A stretch of 64,000 nt of DNA from an uncultured Sphingorhabdus sp. (lineage in GTDB: Bacteria > Pseudomonadota > Alphaproteobacteria > Sphingomonadales > Sphingomonadaceae): NCBI GenBank assembly GCA_947492905.1, contig CANLOL010000001.1, positions 1,466,578-1,530,577 on the forward strand, given 5' to 3'. Each line of letters begins with the position of its first letter. The stretch's first letter is position 1. The notes below the pieces were generated by a model. It was not told where the DNA came from. It saw only the letters and a list, made by a program, of their open reading frames with translations, and ran no database searches. The position numbers and the translations under genes were made by a program. This document shows positions 24,983-34,303 of this stretch, piece by piece.

Positions 24983-27900
24983 TTAGAACGCGAAACGAAC
25001 AGTGACACCACCCGTATGGGATTGATAATCAGATGCGAAGCGACCCTGATATTCTGCTGCAATGCTGAACCCATTATTGTTCACTAGGTCAAGACCGGCA
25101 CCAACGTCAAAACGCGAGTCAGATGCACTGTTTGATGTTATGCGGAAAACGTCCGCACCAGCATTGAAGCTCCCATTTATGCCAACACCGTCTCCGATGA
25201 GGTCATAAGTGTAAGCAACGCGAAGGAAAGGAACTACTGATAAGTCCTTATCTTCATCGGCTTGTCCTGAAATTCCAAGACCGATTGATGCTTCTAGGAA
25301 ATCGGTACCGTCTCCTTCTAATGTAAAGCCAAGACCGCCAGATTCAGTTAATCCATCTTGAGAAATTGCTGCATAACGAAGTCCAGCAAATGGTGTGAAG
25401 GCAACTTTATCATTACCTAAGTTTAAACCACCATTAACCGAAGCAATAAAGCTATCTGAATCAGCATCGCTAGAAACAGGACCAATTATGCTGTTACGAC
25501 TGCTCTCAACATCGTTGATTGAGTAACCCAATTCGGCGTTAACATAAGCTTTATCAGAATTTACTCCAACATAAGCTGAGAATTGATAAGCACCGATAGA
25601 GCTTTGCGCTTGCGCTGCACCATCTGAGTCCACATCAATATCCGCATAGCTGAAGAAAGCACCGACTTTAGCATTTTCGCCAACTTGTGCGTCGGCACCA
25701 AGAGTGAAACCTGTTGCTTCTGCTTCATACCCAACGCTGCTGAGGCTCTCAGCATCACGATCGGATGTGCGGAAGAAGATTTGACCCCAGATACCTGTGC
25801 TATCACCAGCAAGGCGATCTGTTAACAAAGAGCTAGCAAAACGTTGAGTTTCAAATATTTCACGAGCAACACCATCGTTAATCGCAGGGAGTAAACCGAT
25901 AGCTGCTGTTTCAAATTCTGTTGCAGACGATAAATTGTTTAGGGCAGTGAATGCGTCCGCTTGCAATCTATTATTTGCTACTGCGCTGGTTAGAGCAGCG
26001 CCAAAGTTTGAAATATTTTCATCAGCAGATAGCTGCGATAAATCAGTAGCTGCTACATCAACGATGATGGAACCAAGAACAACATTATAGTCAATCAAGA
26101 AATCATCTTCAAAGACATTGACGGTTACGCCATTATCAGTGAAACTTCCAGTCTCGGTTACAATGTCAATGCTTCTTCCGACATCAGCTTGCGTGATTTG
26201 ATCGGTGGTTACATTCACAACGCTATTAGCACCAAATACGGTGTCACCATCAACTGCCAATGAATCAACATCTAAGTCGAAATTCAATGTGCCGTTAGAA
26301 GTGAAATTACCATCAATTGCGCGAACACCATCGATTGTCACTGTGGCTGTTTCACCGACCACAACATCTACATCACCGACGACATCGCCGCTTAATGTTG
26401 ATGAACCATCAGCAAATGTTAGCGTATCAGTGAATGCTGAACCAATGAAGTCTCCAGCCAATGAACCGTTGCTTTGAATGAAGTCCAAAGCGGATAGAGC
26501 TGTTGAAGCGTCTACAGACGCAGGACCTACCAATGAACCATTATTTATAAATGTACCAGTAAAGGCAACATTTTCAATTAATAGAGCAGGGCCAGTTTCT
26601 GATGAAATGGTTCCGTTATTAACAATGTCTTCTGTTACTGTAACAGTTGTTCCAGCGCCAGCGCCGTTGAATAACCGAAGACCAGCAGAAGCTCCAGAGT
26701 CTAGTGCTTCACCACGTCCAGCAATTGTTCCATCATTCACTAATGTGAAGCTACGAACATCGCCATCGGTAGTACCAACTTGAATAGAGACACCAGAACC
26801 TTGTACGACTGCGTCGATTGTTCCTGTGTTGTTCAAGGTGAAATTGTTGGCTGTTCCATCAGCATAGGCAGTACCGTTGCGCTGTGCTCCTGTACCCAAG
26901 ATTGAACCGCTATTGTTCACGGTCAAACCTGTTCCATCAATGTTCAGCGCACGGCTGCCTGATGAAATGAGGCCTGAGTTGTTTACAACAGCACCGGTGA
27001 AATCACCGCCGCCTGCTGGAGTCGCATTACCGAAGTAAAGACCATTTTGAACACCAGAGATTGTTCCTGAGTTATCGATTGTTCCAGAGAAGCTAACGCC
27101 GTTCACAAAACGGATACCCGCAGTTGTGCCGCTGTCGCCTTCTGAATCGATCAGACCAGAGTTGTTGATTGTTCCTGTGAACAAACCAGAGGTTGTGCCA
27201 TCAAGAAGACCATCAACACGCGCACGTTCGAAACGGATACCGTCACCAGCAAGCGGTGAACCTGCTCCAGCAGTACCACGGCCTAGAATTGCACCAGAGT
27301 TGATGATGTCAAAATTATTGCCTTCTTCTGATAGTTCAGCAGAGAAACCAGCACCTTGATTGCCAACACCAGTATCGATCAGACCAGCATTGTTCAATGT
27401 GAAGTCTTGCGCAGTGCTATCGGCATAAACCGTACCATTGCGTTGATCGCCTGTACCGATGATTTGACCACCAACAAGGTTGTTAACAACTAGACCCAAA
27501 CCATCAATGTTCAGCGCACGGCTGCCTGATGAAATGATACCAGAGTTATTTACAACAGCACCGGTGAAATCACCGCCGCCCGCTGGAGTCGCATTACCGA
27601 AGTAAAGACCATTTTGAACACCAGAGATTGTGCCTGAGTTATCGATTGTTCCAGAGAAGCTAACGCCGTTCACAAAGCGGATACCAGCTGTTGTGCCGCT
27701 GTCACCTTCTGAATCGATTAGACCAGAGTTGGTGATTGTTCCAGTGAATAAACCAGAGGTTGTGCCATCAAGAAGACCATCAACGCGCTCACGCTCGAAA
27801 CGGATACCGTCACCAGCAAGCGGTGAACCTGCACCAGCAGTACCGCGGCCTTGGATTGTGCCAGAGTTGATGATGTCAAAATTATTGCCTTCTTCTGATA

Positions 27901-30661
27901 GTTCAGCAGAGAAGCCAGCACCTTGATTACCTTCACCAGCATCAATCACGCCTTCATTGTTTAATGTGAAGTCTTGCGCAGTGCTATCGGCATAAACCGT
28001 ACCATTGCGTTGATTGCCTGTACCGATGATTTGACCACCAACAAGGTTGTTAACAACTAGACCCAAACCATCAATGTTCAGTGCACGGCTGCCTGATGAA
28101 ATGATACCAGAGTTATTTACAACAGCACCAGTGAAATCACCGCCGCCTGCTGGAGTAGCATTACCGAAGTAAAGACCATTTTGAACACCAGAGATTGTGC
28201 CTGAGTTATCGATTGTTCCAGAGAAGCTAACACCGTTCACAAAACGGATACCCGCTGTTGTACCGCTGTCGCCTTCTGAATCGATCAGACCAGAATTGGT
28301 GATTGTTCCTGTGAACAAACCAGAGGTTGTGCCATCAAGAAGACCGTTAACACGCTCACGCTCGAAACGGATACCGTCACCAGCAAGCGGTGAACCTGCA
28401 CCAGCAGTACCGCGGCCTTGGATTGTGCCAGAGTTGATGATGTCAAAATTATTGCCTTCTTCTGATAGTTCAGCAGAGAAGCCAGCACCTTGATTACCTT
28501 CACCAGCATCAATCACGCCTTCATTGTTTAATGTGAAGTCTTGCGCAGTGCTATCGGCATAAACCGTACCATTGCGTTGATTGCCTGTACCGATGATTTG
28601 ACCACCAACAAGGTTGTTAACAACTAGACCCAAACCATCAATGTTCAGTGCACGGCTGCCTGATGAAATGATACCAGAGTTATTTACAACAGCACCAGTG
28701 AAATCACCGCCGCCTGCTGGAGTAGCATTACCGAAGTAAAGACCATTTTGAACACCAGAGATTGTGCCTGAGTTATCGATTGTTCCAGAGAAGCTAACAC
28801 CGTTCACAAAACGGATACCCGCTGTTGTACCGCTGTCGCCTTCTGAATCGATCAGACCAGAATTGGTGATTGTTCCTGTGAACAAACCAGAGGTTGTGCC
28901 ATCAAGAAGACCGTTAACACGCTCACGCTCGAAACGGATACCGTCACCAGCAAGCGGTGAACCTGCACCAGCTGTACCACGGCCTTGAATTACGCCATCA
29001 ACATTATTGATAATAGTAAAGTTATTGCCTGCTTCTGAAAGTTCAGCAGAGAAACCAGCACCTTGATTGCCTGCACCAGCATCAATCAAATTGTTGTTTT
29101 CAAGAGTGAAGTCTTGCGCAGTACTATCGGCATAAACCGTACCATTGCGTTGATCACCAAGGCCCAAGATTGAGCCGTTATTTTGGATATTAAGGCCCAA
29201 ACCATCAATGTTTAGTGCACGGCTTTCAGAAGAGATTGTTCCATTGTTTTGGACAAAGGAACCAGTGAAATCACCGCCGCCCGCTGGAGTAGCATTACCG
29301 AAGTAAAGACCATTTTGTGTACCGGTTAATGTGCCATTGTTGGTCAATGTACCAGAGAAGCTAACACCATTTACAAAACGAATACCAGCAGCTGTGCCTT
29401 GTTCGCTAAATGATTGTATCAATCCATTGTTGGTGATGCTGCCTGTAAATAGGCCTGTTGTTGAACCGTCGAGCATACCATTTACACGCTCACGTTCAAA
29501 ACGAAGTCCATCACCAGCTAGGGGTGAGCCAGCACCAGCTTGGCCACGGCCAAAAATAGCACCGTTATTTACGATGGTGAAATCATTGCCTTCTGCTGAT
29601 AGTTCAGCAGAGAAACCAGCACCTTGATTGTCTTCACCGGCATCAACAAGACCATTGTTAGTGAAAACAAACCCTTGGGCTGTGCTATCAGCATAGACCG
29701 TACCATTGCGCTGATTACCAGTGCCAACGATTGAACCATTGTTATTAACTTCAAGGCCCAAACCATCAATGTTTAGCGCACGGCTGTCAGATGAGATTGT
29801 TCCAAAGTTATTAACTACGCCGCCGCTATGGTCAGCATCATTGCCAAAATATAAACCATTTTGAGCACCTGAAATTAAACCATTGTTATTTAAAGTACCC
29901 TGAAAACCAACTCGATTAGCAAAACGAATACCAGCAACAGTACCTTGTGTACTCTCACTGGTTATTGAACCATTGTTGGTGATATCACCTGCATATATAT
30001 ATTGAGGTACTAGTCCAGGGCCAAAAAAGCGAATACCATCACCAGCTGTACCGCCTGAAGCCGCCGCTTGGCCGCGTCCATTAATTGCACCGTTGTTGAT
30101 GATAGCACCTGTGATAGGTGCGCCGCCGCCGCCTACTTCTATGGCAACGCCTGCGCCTTCTACAACAGCATCAATTACACCATTATTGTTAATGCTAAGA
30201 TTGTCAGATGTTCTATTGCCATAAACAGTGCCATTGCGTTGGCTGCCTGTACCTAAAATCTGACCATTATTATTGATGACAACATTATCACCATCCACAT
30301 TAATAGCGCGCGAGTCTGCAGTTATAAAACCGGTAGCGCCATTGTTGATAATAGCGCCGCTTGTATCTGCGTTGACTTGTACGGTTTGGGTGACGCCTGT
30401 TGTGGCTAAAGAGCCATCATTTTGCAAAGTAACATCATTATTTCCAATTTCTACTGCTGGATTGTCAGCAACTAATACGACATTACCGGCAGGGTTGCTG
30501 ATGGTCTCACCGTCTGCTTGGCTGATTGTTGTTGTAGTAGTGCCATTTGCAATTACTTGTTGTGCATGCGCTTGTGCACTTATCAACATAGCCGCAGCTG
30601 AAGTTGATGTTAGCAATATGCGCTGTAAATTAGCACTCTTCCTATTCTCTTGGGGTTTCAT
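24983..30661 (-). CDS. Giant autotransporter with tandem-repeat passenger
   Basis: A 1892-residue type Va autotransporter. The signal peptide has the long basic form (MKPQENRKSANLQRILLTST, ending AHAQ). The passenger, about residues 35-1500, is rich in Asn/Gly with N-N-G-x-I steps typical of a beta helix. It contains seven units of about 189 residues, each with QRNGT[VA]YxD near its start and NGLYFGNATPAGGG later; units four and five are nearly identical in DNA. The last ~280 residues are the translocator barrel (GIWGQIFFRTSDRD to GGVTVRFAF, ending in Phe as BAM substrates do). The Cys-free passenger suggests a surface adhesin or matrix protein. The gene has its own ECF-type promoter and terminator. 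Confidence 0.92.
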   Translation of the reverse strand: MKPQENRKSANLQRILLTSTSAAAMLISAQAHAQQVIANGTTTTTISQADGETISNPAGNVVLVADNPAVEIGNNDVTLQNDGSLATTGVTQTVQVNADTSGAIINNGATGFITADSRAINVDGDNVVINNNGQILGTGSQRNGTVYGNRTSDNLSINNNGVIDAVVEGAGVAIEVGGGGAPITGAIINNGAINGRGQAAASGGTAGDGIRFFGPGLVPQYIYAGDITNNGSITSESTQGTVAGIRFANRVGFQGTLNNNGLISGAQNGLYFGNDADHSGGVVNNFGTISSDSRALNIDGLGLEVNNNGSIVGTGNQRNGTVYADSTAQGFVFTNNGLVDAGEDNQGAGFSAELSAEGNDFTIVNNGAIFGRGQAGAGSPLAGDGLRFERERVNGMLDGSTTGLFTGSITNNGLIQSFSEQGTAAGIRFVNGVSFSGTLTNNGTLTGTQNGLYFGNATPAGGGDFTGSFVQNNGTISSESRALNIDGLGLNIQNNGSILGLGDQRNGTVYADSTAQDFTLENNNLIDAGAGNQGAGFSAELSEAGNNFTIINNVDGVIQGRGTAGAGSPLAGDGIRFERERVNGLLDGTTSGLFTGTITNSGLIDSEGDSGTTAGIRFVNGVSFSGTIDNSGTISGVQNGLYFGNATPAGGGDFTGAVVNNSGIISSGSRALNIDGLGLVVNNLVGGQIIGTGNQRNGTVYADSTAQDFTLNNEGVIDAGEGNQGAGFSAELSEEGNNFDIINSGTIQGRGTAGAGSPLAGDGIRFERERVNGLLDGTTSGLFTGTITNSGLIDSEGDSGTTAGIRFVNGVSFSGTIDNSGTISGVQNGLYFGNATPAGGGDFTGAVVNNSGIISSGSRALNIDGLGLVVNNLVGGQIIGTGNQRNGTVYADSTAQDFTLNNEGVIDAGEGNQGAGFSAELSEEGNNFDIINSGTIQGRGTAGAGSPLAGDGIRFERERVDGLLDGTTSGLFTGTITNSGLIDSEGDSGTTAGIRFVNGVSFSGTIDNSGTISGVQNGLYFGNATPAGGGDFTGAVVNNSGIISSGSRALNIDGLGLVVNNLVGGQIIGTGDQRNGTVYADSTAQDFTLNNAGLIDTGVGNQGAGFSAELSEEGNNFDIINSGAILGRGTAGAGSPLAGDGIRFERARVDGLLDGTTSGLFTGTINNSGLIDSEGDSGTTAGIRFVNGVSFSGTIDNSGTISGVQNGLYFGNATPAGGGDFTGAVVNNSGLISSGSRALNIDGTGLTVNNSGSILGTGAQRNGTAYADGTANNFTLNNTGTIDAVVQGSGVSIQVGTTDGDVRSFTLVNDGTIAGRGEALDSGASAGLRLFNGAGAGTTVTVTEDIVNNGTISSETGPALLIENVAFTGTFINNGSLVGPASVDASTALSALDFIQSNGSLAGDFIGSAFTDTLTFADGSSTLSGDVVGDVDVVVGETATVTIDGVRAIDGNFTSNGTLNFDLDVDSLAVDGDTVFGANSVVNVTTDQITQADVGRSIDIVTETGSFTDNGVTVNVFEDDFLIDYNVVLGSIIVDVAATDLSQLSADENISNFGAALTSAVANNRLQADAFTALNNLSSATEFETAAIGLLPAINDGVAREIFETQRFASSLLTDRLAGDSTGIWGQIFFRTSDRDAESLSSVGYEAEATGFTLGADAQVGENAKVGAFFSYADIDVDSDGAAQAQSSIGAYQFSAYVGVNSDKAYVNAELGYSINDVESSRNSIIGPVSSDADSDSFIASVNGGLNLGNDKVAFTPFAGLRYAAISQDGLTESGGLGFTLEGDGTDFLEASIGLGISGQADEDKDLSVVPFLRVAYTYDLIGDGVGINGSFNAGADVFRITSNSASDSRFDVGAGLDLVNNNGFSIAAEYQGRFASDYQSHTGGVTVRFAF
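26850..30250. repeat. Array of seven ~567-bp repeats in the autotransporter gene
   Basis: The coding repeat has a 567-bp period: the same GTTGTTAACAACTAG block begins at 27479, 28046 and 28613. Units at about 27390-29090 are the most alike, with long stretches identical; outer units are more diverged. The period is a multiple of three, so unit gain or loss keeps the frame. Confidence 0.9.
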
Positions 30662-30730
30662 ATATAAAACTTCCTATTTTGTGAACAATGGGGGTTTAAA
30701 TCGTTAAAGATTTTAATCCTTAACGATTTG

Positions 30731-30759
30731 TTAGAGTCCATCGTTTCCAAAAAGGTTCA
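30731..30759 (-). promoter_or_regulatory. ECF-type promoter of the autotransporter
   Basis: The minus strand reads TGAACCTTTTTGG from 30759 downward, then TCTAA ending at 30731, with 17 bases between TGAACCT and TCTAA. This fits the general ECF pattern of a GAAC-type -35 and TCTNA-type -10. The leader to the ATG at 30661 is about 60 bases. Confidence 0.62.
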
Positions 30760-30830
30760 AATTTATTTCATTTTTTTTAATAAAATAATATTGAAATAAG
30801 TTATCGCAGTTTTGCCATTGCGAAATGATA

Positions 30831-31541
30831 TTAAAAACTTCTACTGACACCCAGAATGATTGCATCTCTTAGGCGCCATGGGCCGCTGAAATAAGTACCA
30901 CCACGATCGCCACCATAATTGATGCTGGCGTTAATGCTCCATAGGTCAATATCTTTGGAGACACCCAAGCTTAAGTCATAACGCGAGCTGCGTTCACCCA
31001 GAGAACCAGAACCACCGACTTGTTGCAGTAAACCTGCATGGCCTAATATATTAAAGCCATCTCCTAACCTATGAACGGTATCGACTTCTACATAGATGGT
31101 TTGCGCATCTAGCTCTTGAAAGTTTGGGGAATAGCGCACTCGGCCAGTTAGGTTTTTATAGGATAGCCCAGAATGAAATTCGACAAATGTGTCATTGGCC
31201 ATTCCAGTATAACGATCAGTATAAGCCGTCACTGTTGCGCCTGTGTCTATTGAGATATTGGTATCAAGGTTTTTCGCATATCCGATTAACCCAACAAAAG
31301 ATAATGGTCCTTGGTTTTGCTCGCCAATTGTGAATGCAACTGTCGTGCCGCCATAAATACCGCTCTTATCATCATAAGATAAACTGCCAGAAATAACCGG
31401 TTGGCCTTGGCTTATTGAACGGCCCCTAAACCAGCTATCAGTCTCTGCGGTTATAGCACCGCTCACTTGAGCATGACTAGGTTGAGCAGAAATGGCAAAA
31501 AAGCTTGCTGATATAATATAAGCAAGACTTGATTTTATTTT
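30831..31541 (-). CDS. TorF-like outer-membrane beta-barrel protein, start codon missing
   Basis: An open frame of 236 residues: signal peptide KIKSSLAYIISASFFAISAQ...HAQ, then a barrel-like body starting VSGAITAETDSWFRGRSISQ, which follows the TorF/TIGR02001 porin pattern, and ending RDAIILGVSRSF with the terminal Phe of outer-membrane proteins. No ATG, GTG or TTG is in place. The ATG at 31543-31545 is followed by TAA, the protease stop; without one extra T (complement of 31542) it would read ATG AAA ATA AAA, that is MKIKSS. A frameshift, a sequencing error, a rare start (ATA 31538) or coupled re-initiation are all possible. The longer overlapping frame from 31730 has no sensible signal. It is the last gene of the ECF operon. 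Confidence 0.7.
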   Translation of the reverse strand, partial: KIKSSLAYIISASFFAISAQPSHAQVSGAITAETDSWFRGRSISQGQPVISGSLSYDDKSGIYGGTTVAFTIGEQNQGPLSFVGLIGYAKNLDTNISIDTGATVTAYTDRYTGMANDTFVEFHSGLSYKNLTGRVRYSPNFQELDAQTIYVEVDTVHRLGDGFNILGHAGLLQQVGGSGSLGERSSRYDLSLGVSKDIDLWSINASINYGGDRGGTYFSGPWRLRDAIILGVSRSF

Positions 31542-32742
31542 ACATAAGTGAGGCTTTTGCGTCGATGATGAAACGGCTGTTCGATGTTGTCGCGATAGAC
31601 CGGCAATTTCTTGCAGCTGTTTTGCGGCACTCTTGCATAAGCGCAAGAAGGCCGCTGACGTGCGCCGCAGCATAAGAGCTGCCATCCGCAAGATGCCATT
31701 TTCCGCCAGGTCGTGTTGTTGGTATTCCATTTCCAGGAGCTTTAAAACCTCTACTCATACTATACGATTCTCCATCGCTAGAAACCGCAATAACCTGTTT
31801 ATGCGATGCTGGAAAGCCACCAGATGGTAATTTTTTATTATAAGCAGCAACTATTGTTATATTTCTGTTAGTTGCAGTATCAATTAATTGCGATAATAGT
31901 CTACTTGTAGGGCCTCCAAGGCTTAAATTTATTATATCAACGCGCTTTTCTACAGCATAATTTAACGCTCTAGCGAGGCTGAGCGTATTACAAATTGATT
32001 GTTGATTGCTTTTATTTTGCCAACAAGCCCTTAGACCCAAAAGTTTAGCATTGGGAGCAACGCCTGCGATCCCAATACCATTATTTGCTTTTGCACCAAT
32101 GACTCCAGCAACGCCTGTTCCATGAAGTTCGGCGTTGCTATTGGCCATTGGTGTGAAATTTTTGAACGAAGCAATTCGTCCTCTTAAATCAGGATGGTTG
32201 CGTTCAATTTGTGTATCAACAACAGCGATTGAAACATTTCGACCTGTCCATTTGCTGTGGAGGTCCGCTATTTTCCATTTTTGTCCCGCAGGAGAAACAG
32301 AGTAGAGCGGATCATTATAAGTGCGTTGGGATGTTAATACACCATAATCTTCCATAGGTTCTGCCCAAGAGACGCGCTTATCAGCTGATAATTGTGTGAT
32401 TAGTTCATCAATCTTCATCGTTGATGGAACGTTCATGATAAAACATTCAATTCCCATGAGTGGCATTGGCCAATTATCAACAAATTCTAAGCCATATTTC
32501 TTTGCAATAGATTTCCCTAATTTCTGACGGACAGCTTTTTGGCGCGCATTGCCATATCCAGCGCTATAGGTAGAACCTGCACGAAGATGATTGGCTGGCA
32601 AATCCATCATAACCATGATTTGATATGGTTTATTGTCTTGTGATTCTTGTTGTGCTGTTGCGTTTGAATTAATTCCGTTGATAGCAAGCCAACTTGCAAG
32701 GGCGAGTGCTATTGCAAGGATTATATAATGAACTAATTTCAT
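31540..32742 (-). CDS. Subtilisin-like (S8) serine protease
   Basis: A 400-residue exported protease. A leader of about 30 residues ends NATAQQ, then a prodomain of about 110 residues (ends near SWAEPMEDYGVL). The catalytic domain has Asp in IAVVDTQIERNHPDL, His in ELHGTGVAGVIGA and Ser in DGSSYAAAHVSG. It probably works in the periplasm or outside. Its stop is the TAA that follows ATG at 31543, directly at the start of the beta-barrel gene. It lies third in the operon after the ECF sigma factor and anti-sigma factor with a 6-bp gap, and may degrade or sense unfolded surface proteins or cleave the anti-sigma factor; those roles are inference. Confidence 0.9.
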   Translation of the reverse strand: MKLVHYIILAIALALASWLAINGINSNATAQQESQDNKPYQIMVMMDLPANHLRAGSTYSAGYGNARQKAVRQKLGKSIAKKYGLEFVDNWPMPLMGIECFIMNVPSTMKIDELITQLSADKRVSWAEPMEDYGVLTSQRTYNDPLYSVSPAGQKWKIADLHSKWTGRNVSIAVVDTQIERNHPDLRGRIASFKNFTPMANSNAELHGTGVAGVIGAKANNGIGIAGVAPNAKLLGLRACWQNKSNQQSICNTLSLARALNYAVEKRVDIINLSLGGPTSRLLSQLIDTATNRNITIVAAYNKKLPSGGFPASHKQVIAVSSDGESYSMSRGFKAPGNGIPTTRPGGKWHLADGSSYAAAHVSGLLALMQECRKTAARNCRSIATTSNSRFIIDAKASLM

Positions 32743-32748
32743 AGCTTG

Positions 32749-33450
32749 TTACTCCGCACTGATAGGCTCAGCTAATAATATGTTTTCGTCAGAACGCAAA
32801 TTATCTAATGTAACATCATTTGAAATTTTGACCATATAAGCATTGGTTGATGTTGGTCCAGAAACGATCTGAATATTATTACGGGCTAAAAGTGCGTTAA
32901 ATTCTTCTAATGTAAGAGAAGGATTAAATTGCATAATGGTATTAGCGCCTTTTTCAACAGTGGCTTCGCCGCTGCTCAAAGTGCCATATATTTGATTATC
33001 TTCTTCACCAATATTGGTAATAGTATCAACATTGGGTGTTGAGATAAGTGCTACTAATGCAGCAGCTTGCGCAACAGCTATGAAACCTAGAGTTTTCGGT
33101 TTGGTAATGGCTGTTTTTGCTTTGTTGAAAAGAGGAAAGCGAATGACATTAGAAGGGGGTGGGGTAATATCATCACTTTCCTCCAGTTCGATTGAATCAG
33201 AGTGATCCAAATCAAAACTTGTAAGGCCTTTTTGAAATGCTTCCCAATTGGAAGGGATTTCATTGACTTCGCTATCTTGAATAAGAGCAGCGATTTTGCT
33301 CTCTTCTTCAACCAGCTTTGCGCAATCTGCACAATTATCAATATGTTGTTGAACTGTTGCAGTTTCCTTTTCGGACAATTGATTTGTTACAAACCAAGGA
33401 ATTAATGCTTCAATTTGCGTATCGCATAAATTTTTCATACTCTGTGTCAT
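32749..33450 (-). CDS. Zinc-finger anti-sigma factor with periplasmic prodomain-like domain
   Basis: A 233-residue single-pass protein. Residues 1-45 form a zf-HC2 anti-sigma domain (QQHIDNCADCAKLVEEE gives His-x3-Cys-x2-Cys). An acidic linker follows, then a membrane span at about 118-138 (GFIAVAQAAALVALIS). The C-terminal ~90 residues end LTLEEFNALLARNNIQIVSG, then PTSTNAYMVKIS...LAEPISAE, resembling the propeptide-like domains that bind subtilases. It should hold the ECF factor at the membrane until signalled. AGGAATT lies before the ATG; 9 bp separate it from the sigma gene. The neighbouring S8 protease has a similar prodomain, which hints at a direct contact. Confidence 0.85.
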   Translation of the reverse strand: MTQSMKNLCDTQIEALIPWFVTNQLSEKETATVQQHIDNCADCAKLVEEESKIAALIQDSEVNEIPSNWEAFQKGLTSFDLDHSDSIELEESDDITPPPSNVIRFPLFNKAKTAITKPKTLGFIAVAQAAALVALISTPNVDTITNIGEEDNQIYGTLSSGEATVEKGANTIMQFNPSLTLEEFNALLARNNIQIVSGPTSTNAYMVKISNDVTLDNLRSDENILLAEPISAE

Positions 33451-33459
33451 ACTTAATTC

Positions 33460-34059
33460 CTATAACCAATCTGCAATCTCGCCGCCGAGATTCTTTTTAA
33501 GTTGGCGTCTTGCATGGAACATTCTTGTTTTTACTGTATCCACCGGACATTCCATGATTGCCGCGATGTCGCTATAATGAAGGCCCTCGAAATATGTCAG
33601 GCTGATAACTGTGCGATGTTCATAAGATAATGTCTCCATCGCATTGTTTAATAATTGTCTTAAGCGTCCTTGTTCTAGTGCGTCTTCCGTATCATTTTCT
33701 TCTATATTCTGTAATGCAGCCTCATCTGATAGAGGTTCATCAATTTTCGACCTTGCTCTAATTGCTTTTCGGTAAGCGATAGCAAATATCCAGGTTGATA
33801 ATTTACTGGCTCCTGCAAAGTCTCCGATTTTCTGCCAAACCACCATCATTGTATCGTTAAAGACTTCTTCTACAACTTGTGGTTTGCTCACCATATTGGC
33901 GATAAAATGTGATAATTTCTTTCTATATTCCTCGTATAAATCTTCAAATGCTTGCATATCTCTATTGATTAAGCGTTTTATAAGCGCAGCTTCGCTATGT
34001 TCAGCAAGTGCTGAATTTGGCGAAAATGCTATATCATTCATTGGCTTAATCTCATTCAT
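33460..34059 (-). CDS. ECF-family RNA polymerase sigma factor
   Basis: A 199-residue group 4 sigma factor. Region 2 runs at about residues 40-105 (YEEYRKKLSHFIANMV...DTMMVVWQKIGDFAGASKLSTWIFAIAYRKA) and region 4 at about 135-190 (LSYEHRTVISLTYFEGLHYSDIAAIMECPVDTVKTRMFHARRQLK). A short basic tail follows. It directs polymerase to the GAAC-type promoters seen at 17796, 30731 and its own 34080. The start is either MNEIKPMND (34059) or the Met six codons on; neither has a strong ribosome site. It heads a four-gene operon with its anti-sigma factor, the protease and the barrel protein. Confidence 0.93.
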   Translation of the reverse strand: MNEIKPMNDIAFSPNSALAEHSEAALIKRLINRDMQAFEDLYEEYRKKLSHFIANMVSKPQVVEEVFNDTMMVVWQKIGDFAGASKLSTWIFAIAYRKAIRARSKIDEPLSDEAALQNIEENDTEDALEQGRLRQLLNNAMETLSYEHRTVISLTYFEGLHYSDIAAIMECPVDTVKTRMFHARRQLKKNLGGEIADWL

Positions 34060-34079
34060 TTAACTAGCGTCTTACTTAC

Positions 34080-34107
34080 TTAGTACATCGTTTGCGAAAA
34101 AGGTTCA
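34080..34107 (-). promoter_or_regulatory. Autoregulated ECF-type promoter of the sigma operon
   Basis: The minus strand has TGAACCTTTTTCGCAAACG from 34107 downward and ACTAA ending at 34080, with 16 bases between TGAACCT and ACTAA. The first 11 bases equal those of the other two sites. The predicted leader is very short. The rest of the 244-bp gap to the plus-strand Ppx gene shows nothing else. Confidence 0.62.
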
Positions 34108-34303
34108 TTATATGAAACTTTTTTTTCAAATTATTTTATCTTAATCCCACATTGAGCTCTCATCAAATGGATTAAATCTCAATAGTTGAAGCCCCTAAAA
34201 TGTCTCAATCATAGTCTTGAATTATTAACCAATATGAGGTAATTAGAAACTAAGTTCCGGCGGTATTTTCCGTATCGGTTGATAATATAAGAGAGTCTAG
34301 GTC

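Noticed and set aside
27126-28988. Plus-strand frames repeated in the autotransporter gene
   Set aside because: They recur with the 567-bp repeat and only mirror the coding sequence on the other strand.
31542-31730. Upstream extension of the beta-barrel gene inside the protease gene
   Set aside because: The extra 63 residues are out of frame with the protease, lack a signal and would bury the real signal peptide.
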